From the NCBI GenBank assembly GCA_005656395.1, contig SRSI01000050.1:310001-374000 (forward strand): a DNA stretch of 64,000 nucleotides. Direction: 5' to 3'. Shown one piece after another: positions 56,533 to 64,000 of the stretch (the stretch's first letter is position 1; each line of letters opens with the position of its first letter). The position numbers and the translations under genes are program-made. The DNA comes from Strongyloides papillosus (Eukaryota; Nematoda; Chromadorea; Rhabditida; Strongyloididae). The notes under the pieces were generated by a model. The model did not search any database. It saw only the letters and a program-made list of their open reading frames with translations, and had not been told where the DNA came from.

Positions 56533-57653
56533 TTATGTTGGGAGTGACATTTCTGGGGTCCTCCTTCTAAAGAGGGATTTCACAGACTTAATTGGATTGT
56601 CAAATCTAAAAAAAAAAGTATATGAATTAAGTACCTTCAAAAACATACTCATCAGGAACACTTGTATGAACATTATTTTCCATTACTCTGCAAATAAACA
56701 ACCACCCATATTTTCGAAGGTGATTATCACGAGATTCATCATTCTAAAAAAGAAATTTATTGTTCACCCTCAAATATTTGTTTTTCAATAAAACATACCC
56801 GTAGATAAGGATTTGCAGCAAATGTATGGTACTCCCAAAATAATCTAGTAGTCAACCAATAACTTATAGCAACATCTATCGTATAATGTCCTCTGGAGAT
56901 GAGAAGAAAAAGGATGTTGGTGAATGTTAGTGGCCATGTCACGAAATGAATGTATTTCCACCTCCTTGGTGAGTATTCATTTATGATTAATGCTGAGATC
57001 ACCGCGATAACTGTATGTCCTGAGTAGATGTAATCACCGCATAGATTTTGATTACCCTCTACCTGGAGACCGGCTCCAAAAAACACTCTGACAGCCCTCC
57101 CTAATACCCCACTTATCGTTCTGTTCTTATCGGTAAATCTAGGAGCACAAGGGTAGTTTGGATCAGCGTTAGGTAGGGTTGTGAAGAGGAGTGTAAACAT
57201 CCTTCCGAAATACAACATTGCTGTAATGATAAAAAGCCTTCTTAGCAAAATCCATCTATATTTATGTAAAAAACATGTAAATAAAGATGTTAATGATAAT
57301 AGAACCATAATGAATTCGTTAACATATAATAGAACTGGTTCATATGGTGTAATTGAGAAGCTTATGTCCGGAAGGGGTCTTGAGGTAGGACGAAAATCAT
57401 GTACATAAGACAGTATTACTGTATTCCCAAAAGTACTTAGGGTGCATAACAAAAAAGCAATCTGAAAGGATTAATAAAATATTTTTAAGGCACCTACTAG
57501 TGCTTTGTATCCTTCCTGTGGCAATTTGTTAGAATCCCTTATGAATGAGTTAGTTGAATTGTCATCCTCCTCAATTTGTATTGAGGTACCCGAAGAAGCG
57601 GCCGAAACCAAAGATTGCGTGATTTCTTCCGCTTCTGGTAGTGTGTTGGCCAT
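56533..57653 (-). CDS. Sphingomyelin synthase
   Basis: Four exons (57653-57498, 57461-56799, 56743-56649, 56605-56533) encode 328 residues. Six membrane helices are likely. The catalytic motifs are NLCGDYIYSGHTVI (D3) and SRGHYTIDVAISYWLTTRLF (D4), giving the His-His-Asp triad of the lipid phosphatase superfamily. EYSPRRWKYIHF and FWEYHTFAAN are also family-typical. The enzyme moves phosphocholine from phosphatidylcholine to ceramide, releasing diacylglycerol, in the Golgi or plasma membrane. Reading on past 56799 without splicing meets a stop at 56757. The spliced end (VPDEFDNPIK) fits the family's VP.EF pattern. It converges with the APC-like gene. Confidence 0.93.
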
Positions 57654-59149
57654 AATAGCTTCTTTCTATATATAGGTATTTTATAAATAATATATATATA
57701 AGAAACTACAACAAATTTGTTTAAAATAATTTAAAATTTAAAAAAATAATATTTTTATACATATATAAATAAATATTAATATATGTAGATATTGTTTCAA
57801 TTATTCTAACAGCATTTACATTCGAAATATGAAAAACGATAAAACAAACACAGTAAAAGAGCGATAAGTATAAATATTTGTTATTGTACAATCCGATTAT
57901 TATATTAATAAAGTGATAACCGGGTTCAGGGAAATAATATTTAAGTTGAAAAATCAAAAAAGAAGAAAGAATAATATTAACAACATAACAGTAAATGATA
58001 TATCAACTAATGAGTCATTTTTGAAATAGCGATTATTTATAATTGTTTATTACTAAAATTATAATTAATCAAATTGCAATAAATAAAAAAGAGTATACCT
58101 TTCTTATCATTTCATCTTGAAAAAAAAACTTTCAACTACACTTTTGAATAATATTTTACTAACCTTTAACACTTCACTACAAATATTATATATAAAAATT
58201 TCAGCCCATATAGGAGTATACAGAAAAATAAATGTAAGAGGAAAATGATTGGAGTTAATATGTTACATCATGATTAAAAAATATAATTAAACTAAAAAGC
58301 AAGAACATGATTCCTTCCCTTACTTAAAATATCTTAAAAAAACTAGTTACATTTATATTTTAATTTTTCTCGTAAATAGAATACATATGTGAAATTCCAT
58401 TCCCCCATACATTGGCAACTAAATTAAGGGTCATATAATTAACTTAATCGTTTATTTAATTAAAATTGATTACAAAACCAATAAATTAAACGAAAATCAT
58501 TCTTAATTAGTAAAAACTTTATAAGAAAAATAAAAACAATCTATAGATTTTAGAAAAAATCTTTTCCATTCAATAATAAAAATATCAATTTATAACATTG
58601 TTATACATGTAAAAGGTGATAGTATCAGTAAAAATATATAATTATCTAGTTCAATGACTCTTCCACTAAATAAATATAATAGTTTTAGACTACGTATCTT
58701 TTATAATGATTGTACTGTAATAATGACAAAGTTGTTAAAATGATTAGATATTTTATAAACAAATGATAAATTTATATATATTAAAAATTATGATATTTAA
58801 AGTTTATCATATTACACTGGTATGAAAATATTTTTTAAAAAATGTCACAACCCCTGACATTATATCTCTTCAATATTTTACATCAAAAAGTTTTAAAATA
58901 TATCTACCTATAAATAAAGCGGGAAATAAAAATAAAAAACTTTTATTTTTGTTGTTTGGAGAGGAGTTAACCACTCCGTTATATGGAGATGCGTATATTT
59001 AATAACTTGTAATTACTTATATATCAGTAAACAAGTAAAGTATTTTTTGTCTAACTTTCACTAGCACCAAAGACAATAATCTTTTCTACTACCAGATTTT
59101 TATTATTTAACCTATAATAGAACCAAAATTTAGTTCATTGTTTTAGTAG
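57654..59149. other. Divergent intergenic region
   Basis: About 1.5 kb, AT-rich, with no gene seen. The E2F-like GCGGGAAA at 58919-58926 is listed separately. A short GGAGTTAACCACTCC inverted repeat is at about 58963-58977. The minus frame at 57721-57957 is low-complexity. Confidence 0.45.
58919..58926. promoter_or_regulatory. E2F-like site upstream of the 532-aa orphan
   Basis: GCGGGAAA is the exact reverse complement of TTTCCCGC (consensus TTTSSCGC), 223 bp before the ATG at 59150. Confidence 0.35.
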
Positions 59150-60748
59150 ATGAATCGAGATATAGTAAAAAATAAGGACGGCACAATTGATTGGAGTGAG
59201 GGAGGTATCGTCGAGACGGTATATAGTGATAATGGAAAAAAGTTATTTTATCGGAAAGATCTATTTTTTAAAAAAAATAGACTAAAAACACGTGATACCA
59301 ATTATTTTGAGACATTATTAAGAAACGTCGAGGGAATGAATGATGTTGAAAATAATGTAGATGTGCAATTATCATGTATTGGAGATGTGAGAAAAATATT
59401 TTACACCAACAATAATGGGGGATGGAGATTAAATTCGAGAAAAAAACTTTGTGATAGAATTTTAAATGATGCTTCTGTTTATATTAACTTGTCAGATTTA
59501 ATAAATATATCTAGGAATTATGATGAAAATTATCTTGAAGAGTTACAGGAAATTAGGAGTAATTCCGATACAAATGTGTTTACTAGTAATGAATATAATC
59601 AACTCCATTTAGCGGTTAATTCAAGGGCCGAAATGTTAGCAAGTATAGTGAACTTTGATGAAATATTAGAAAATTTGGATAGTGCAGAAGAAGGGGCAAC
59701 TTCTTATAGGAGAAGATTGATAAGGGTATGCAACATTACACTATCTGGTTTAGAGCGAATTGTTGAAGATAGTGAAATTAATAAACGATCTACTTATGCA
59801 GCATTTTTTGGAATATTCTATAAAAATGACTTCTTTACAAATTTAACATTTGATAATAATCATTTTGATAATCAGGTAATACAGAAGGAAGGGTCATATC
59901 AAGAGGGTGAAATTGATATTATATCACTAAAGTTGCAAGTTCATTTCTCATTCATAATAAATTTTAAATTTACGAGTAATTGGAAATATTCTAATAAAGG
60001 AAGTAATATAATAAGACCATTTCATAATGGAATATTATTAAATACCACAGATTGTCTAATATTATTCACCTTCTCCACCACCTCCTCAAGCGTACCCGAT
60101 GAATCATGCAATGGTAAAGAAAATATAATTTCAAAATATAGAAAATACCAACACTGGTTAATATCAATGACGAAAGATGATGACACTTCAGACCGGGAAC
60201 TTAAAACATTAAACGATGGCTATGAAATTTCATCATTCAAAATAAAACATCTAATATCTTATCAAAAAATAAAAAATAATAAGAATGAAAATATTATTTG
60301 TCAAGAGAAGGTGGTTTATATTAAAAATTTATTAATCGATTTAGTAGATGTGATTTATCGAAGAAAGAAAAAGTCTGGAACATTCTATAGTTTGGATGAT
60401 TTTCAGATGGATTTAATAAATATTTGTGAAAAGAGAGATAATATTACATTTTACATTACGGTTCTCCATAGAGTATTGGTAAATAATAATGAACTAACGT
60501 ATAACGTCATTAAATTTCATGCGATATTTAATTTTAATTTGGTGTTGATTAAATCGACCTTGCTATCTTGTGTTAAAATTTCAAATAGACAAGCTCAGGA
60601 AGGTAAATTTTGGTATGGTAGGAGCAGTAAAATGGAGTCATATATTAAAGTACCTGAAACGCACATTTTTGATAATAGTGAACAATTAAATGGTGAGAGC
60701 AAAAAGTTTTTAATTCCTTTTTATCAAAATGTTACACTTGCAATGTAA
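59150..60748 (+). CDS. Unrecognised 532-residue protein
   Basis: A single uninterrupted exon, starting MNRDIVKNKDGTIDWSEGG. It is Asn/Ile/Lys/Asp-rich, with no signal peptide, no membrane helix and no motif I can name. Predicted secondary structure looks mixed. Notable stretches are the Asn-rich FYTNNNGGWRLNSRKKLCDR (near residue 85), a hydrophobic strand pair FSFIINFKFTSNW (near 265) and RRKKKSGTFYSLDDFQMDLI (near 405). It ends 33 nt from the IFT88 stop on the other strand, so the two transcripts overlap at their 3' ends. Length and consistent codon use argue for a real gene, possibly lineage-specific and fast-evolving. No function is claimed. Confidence 0.72.
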   Translation: MNRDIVKNKDGTIDWSEGGIVETVYSDNGKKLFYRKDLFFKKNRLKTRDTNYFETLLRNVEGMNDVENNVDVQLSCIGDVRKIFYTNNNGGWRLNSRKKLCDRILNDASVYINLSDLINISRNYDENYLEELQEIRSNSDTNVFTSNEYNQLHLAVNSRAEMLASIVNFDEILENLDSAEEGATSYRRRLIRVCNITLSGLERIVEDSEINKRSTYAAFFGIFYKNDFFTNLTFDNNHFDNQVIQKEGSYQEGEIDIISLKLQVHFSFIINFKFTSNWKYSNKGSNIIRPFHNGILLNTTDCLILFTFSTTSSSVPDESCNGKENIISKYRKYQHWLISMTKDDDTSDRELKTLNDGYEISSFKIKHLISYQKIKNNKNENIICQEKVVYIKNLLIDLVDVIYRRKKKSGTFYSLDDFQMDLINICEKRDNITFYITVLHRVLVNNNELTYNVIKFHAIFNFNLVLIKSTLLSCVKISNRQAQEGKFWYGRSSKMESYIKVPETHIFDNSEQLNGESKKFLIPFYQNVTLAM

Positions 60749-60781
60749 ATTATTTAGATATTTAGAAGTTTATTTTAGTTT

Positions 60782-63328
60782 TTAATCTGGTAATAAATTA
60801 TCATCAATATCATCATTCTCAAACATCTCATTCATTGATTGATGTACGTGGTGACCAGTTTTTGGTCTCGATGCTTGAGGACCAATTGGGTCGTTGTATC
60901 TGAAATCTAGGTCATCTAATTTTCTTGTGTTAGCCATGTAAGGTTCCTCACCTTCGAGGAGTGATTTAGCAGATGATTCTCTTTGAGATTTACTAGAAGG
61001 TATTCTCAATGTTCCATCTCTCTTATTTGTTGTTGAGGAACTATCGTGACTTGAAGCAGAGCTTAGAACTCGTTTACCTTGACTAGAAATATTCTCTCTC
61101 TGTTCCCTTAATAACTTCATCTTTTCGATTTTTTCCAATTTCTCATGATATATCTTAGCTTCAGCCATTCCTAAATCAGTACATATCCTCACCAAAAACT
61201 TCAGACATTCAACATTCTCAGGGAATTTCCTATGAATCTCCTTGTACAAATTCAACGCTTTCTGATAATTACCACTCCTTCTCTCACAGGACGCCATCAT
61301 TAATTGCCATTTTATATTATTCGGCTCAATGACAGCAGCCTTCTCAAAATAACTCACAGCCTTCTCTGCAAATTGAGCATCAATATAATACGCACCCAAC
61401 CATTCAATAACCTTTATATTAGAAGGAAAAAGTCGGAAACTATCATAAAAACACTGAAAAGCCTGTGAACGATCCCCCTCAATGTCGTATAATCTCCCTA
61501 ATTTATTCAAAATCTCCGGATCTGTCGGTGCAAGACTATTAGCCTGTGAGTACAACTCAATCGCCTGTTCATTATTCTCAATCTTCTCATAAATTCCAGC
61601 CAATTGTGTTATAACCTGAACATTGTTTGCAAGCATATGATTAAGTTTATAATAACACTCTAATGCTTTTTGGAAATCATTTGTTTTCTGGTAAACAAGA
61701 CCCATGTTGAATAAAGCCTGTACTCGTGATGGTTCAACATTCAAAGCCTCACGATAGTATTGGAGGGCATTTGTGTAGTCGTTTTTGATAAAATAAATAT
61801 TTCCTCGACTAACAAATGCGTTGGAGTTGTAGCGGTCGAAGGAGAGTGATTGATCTGCGTATGTTTCGGCTTCGTTGATATCTGCGGAGGATCCTTTTAG
61901 GAGGGATAACATTGCTAGGTTATTTGCTGCGGAACTGGCTACTTTACTTTCTTTGGTGTTGAAAACTAAGAAAGCATCTGTAGCTGCTGATATTTCTCCT
62001 CTTTTCAGTAACTCTACAGCTTTATTCATTTCTAATTCTGTAGCTAAAGGTGCATAAACACTTTGTTTTATTGCCTCAACGCACCATGCATAACCTTCTG
62101 TAAATGTTGATGCAATGGCAGGGGAGATTATCTTAGCTGCTGTTAGAATTGTATTTTCAGCCACCTGTTTCCTTTTCCTTTCCCATTGTTTTAGATTATC
62201 ATTATTCATTATTTGTGCAGCCAGAATATCACTTTCAGAATTCTTTGATATATCATCATCAACCATAGTAGGTATGTCAATTAACTTTTGAAAAGATTCC
62301 TTCATTTTATCAGCATCATCCAAACAATACGATGTCAGGACAAGATTTAACGCAGTAGAATAATCTCCTCCCTCATCCACAGCATATTCAAATGTCGCCA
62401 ATGCATCATAATACTTCCCAAGTTTTATCAAAGACACCCCAATATTATTCAATAATTTGATTTTAACTGTACTCTCCAGATTATTTACCTCATCCAACCC
62501 CATTCTATAATATTTTATTGCCTTAACATAATCCTTCTTCCTAAAATAAATATTCCCAATGTTGATTTTCAATTTCCCAGCATTAGTAAACACTCTATTA
62601 TTTTTAACAATAACAAGATACGTGTTCAATGCCTCATTCAACATCCCATTTGCATTATATTGCTCAGCAAGATTAAAAAGTACAGTGAATGTTAAATCCA
62701 CGTTAACAGCAGGATCGTTATTGCTACCGTTATTGTAGGTGCTACTACTGGAGGAGGATTGTTCACGTAGTTTTACAACTTCACGTTCCTTTCTTCCAGC
62801 TTCTTTTGCTTTTTCTAGGGATAATTTAAAGTTTTGGCTGTCGTATGCCATGATGCTTTCTTTAAGTAGTTGGTTTACCTGTTTTTCTATTTTTTTACAT
62901 TTGTCTTCTAGAGTCTCTTCAGTGATTGATTCTTTGTTGAAAGGGTTTTGGATAGATTCGAAATTACTTTTACGGCCCATTGAAGTGTAACCGGCAGCTT
63001 TTATGGCTGTCATTGGGCGATTAGATATATCACCACCACGTGACATTAGTGAACTCCTCATTCGGGAGGCTGTTTGAAGATTGGATTCAGTTCTATTAGA
63101 ACTCATCCTCGTCGGTAATATAGAACCAGTCCTTTGTCTAAGTGCTGCCGTTGTAGGCCTCCTACCATGGGAGGATTTCGCCAATGCCTGTTGAAAACTG
63201 CGATCTTCAAACATATTCTATAAATATTACTAAAAAACTACCTCAAAAAAGAAACTCACTTCAACGTCATAAGCATGTTCATAATCATTAAATCCTCCAT
63301 AATCATCCTCATCATCATTTCCATCCAT
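60782..63328 (-). CDS. osm-5: Intraflagellar transport protein IFT88 (OSM-5)
   Basis: Two exons (63328-63260 and 63217-60782, 42-nt intron) encode 834 residues (human 833). The N-terminus DDYGGFNDYEHAYDVE and FQQALAKSSHGRRPTTA match the IFT88 SYNPIYDIEE/AVRTSHGRRPP start. A RPMTAIKAAGYT motif and LEKAKEAGRKEREVVKLREQ follow. At least ten TPR repeats run from about 190 to 690 (YFRKKDYVKAIKYYRMGLDE; YFIKNDYTNALQYYREALNV). The C-terminus is disordered and acidic. IFT88 is an IFT-B core subunit needed to build sensory cilia. It is highly conserved, with no sign of decay. Confidence 0.97.
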
Positions 63329-63597
63329 TTTGTAAACTTTTTAAATACAAACACATATAATATGTATACTTTTACAGTGATATTTACTTAAACACCACCA
63401 AATATTTACCCTCAATTGCCATGGTTACCACCTTTAAGGAATAATTAAAATATAAATTTTTCCTCCTACAAAATCAATTAATCTTAAACAGAAGCAATAA
63501 TTGGCATTTGGAGAGAAGTTTACATTGAGAGAGTTTTGAAAGTAGTTGACAAGTCTTTTCTTTACAATACTTAAATACAGGGAAAATTTAAAACGTT

Positions 63598-64000
63598 ATG
63601 GGAAAGTATAGAGATGAAAGCGTTTCTGAAGATGGGGAAATAGTTTCTTCCTCAGAAGATGAGAGGAGGTGGAAACGACGTAAACATGAGAGGGAGGATA
63701 AAAGAGGGATAGATAAATCTCATAGGAAGGAGGTACATTCACGGAAATCAAGGCATAGCAGTAGAGATCGTATGTTTTATTGTTTGTATTTTGTTTTTTA
63801 TTGGTTTTTTTATTGTAGGTAGAGAGGGGAGGAAACGTTCCAGAGAAAGGAGTACTGATAAATATAGACATAAGAGGGATAGTAGAAGTCCAAGAAAACA
63901 TCATGAACGGTCATCAAAAGATGATGTGAAAGAATCACGACATAGGCATAAAGATCGTCATAAACATGAATCGTCTAAAAGTAAAAGGCACAGAAGTCAT
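63598..64000 (+). CDS. RS/RK-rich nuclear protein, N-terminal part (truncated by window)
   Basis: Exon 1 is 63598-63769, an intron follows (63770-63818), and exon 2 runs off the window edge. The visible 117 residues begin MGKYRDESVSEDGEIVSSSE, then alternate Arg, Lys, Ser, His and Glu (RHKRDSRSPRKHHERSSK; RHRHKDRHKHESSKSKRHR). Such N-termini occur in splicing factors and in kinases such as PRPF4B or CDK11. The EDGEI.S..EDE start fits several of them, and the domain that would decide lies beyond 64000. It is nuclear speckle material by composition only. Confidence 0.65.

Noticed and set aside
56757..56799. Unspliced C-terminal extension of sphingomyelin synthase
   Set aside because: It ends at a stop after 14 residues of non-conserved sequence. 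Two short downstream exons restore the conserved VP.EF ending.
1..64000. tRNA, rRNA, snRNA or spliced-leader RNA genes
   Set aside because: I looked for T-loop-like GTTCGAATC strings and spliced-leader sequence on both strands and found none I could support by eye. A covariance-model scan would settle it.

Overview
The window is a eukaryotic, AT-rich, compact genome segment that reads as a nematode, most likely of the Strongyloides/Parastrongyloides kind (clade IV). The reasons are very short introns (mostly 37-60 nt, often one to three per gene), a nematode-specific SXP/RAL-2 (DUF148) secreted protein, an innexin, a CK1-like kinase of the sort expanded in worms, and 3' splice-like TTTTAG/TTTCAG strings just upstream of start codons, as expected with spliced-leader trans-splicing. 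The genus is inference; no rRNA, tRNA or mitochondrial marker is present to fix it.

Layout. 0-9 kb: the end of an alpha-tubulin, VPS20/CHMP6, a calmodulin-like protein, a sesquipedalian-like PH protein, an HP1-like chromodomain protein with a long 75-bp repeat array, and a CK1-like kinase. 10.2-13.2 kb: a secreted DUF148 protein with a proline-rich repeat tail cut by dibasic sites. 13.5-20.3 kb: an accessory block with no intact gene, holding broken pieces of dynein heavy chain (twice), exosome RRP4, RAD51 and MLH1, two TA-flanked inverted-repeat elements, and extra copies of the 3' end of the DUF148 gene. 20.5-33 kb: a PUF RNA-binding protein, a CCDC137-like nuclear protein, a HOOK adaptor, an unrecognised coiled-coil protein, splicing factor PRP17/CDC40, mitochondrial ribosomal protein L52 and a secreted MAM protein. 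33.4-38.6 kb: Mediator subunit MED23 (SUR-2). 41.7-51.3 kb: a Ly6/uPAR-like GPI protein, GMPPA (with a possible micropeptide ORF inside its long intron), mitochondrial GHITM/TMBIM5, an innexin, and a Brinker-like DNA-binding protein with a PLDLS CtBP motif. 53-64 kb: an APC-related armadillo protein, sphingomyelin synthase, an unrecognised 532-aa protein, IFT88/OSM-5 and the start of an RS-like protein.

Most genes are ordinary housekeeping or metazoan developmental genes and do not form a single pathway. Close same-strand pairs (PRP17 to MRPL52, 133 nt; HP1-like to PH protein, 198 nt) could be operons. Wnt (APC), TGF-beta-type repression (Brinker-like) and Ras/Mediator (MED23) regulators are represented. 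The most unusual parts are the gene-fragment block at 13.5-20.3 kb, the dibasic-punctuated DUF148 protein, the HP1-like protein that has lost the methyl-lysine cage, the Brinker-like protein and the nested micropeptide ORF.

All exon boundaries were set by eye, from reading frame plus GT-AG rules, and are not experimentally confirmed.
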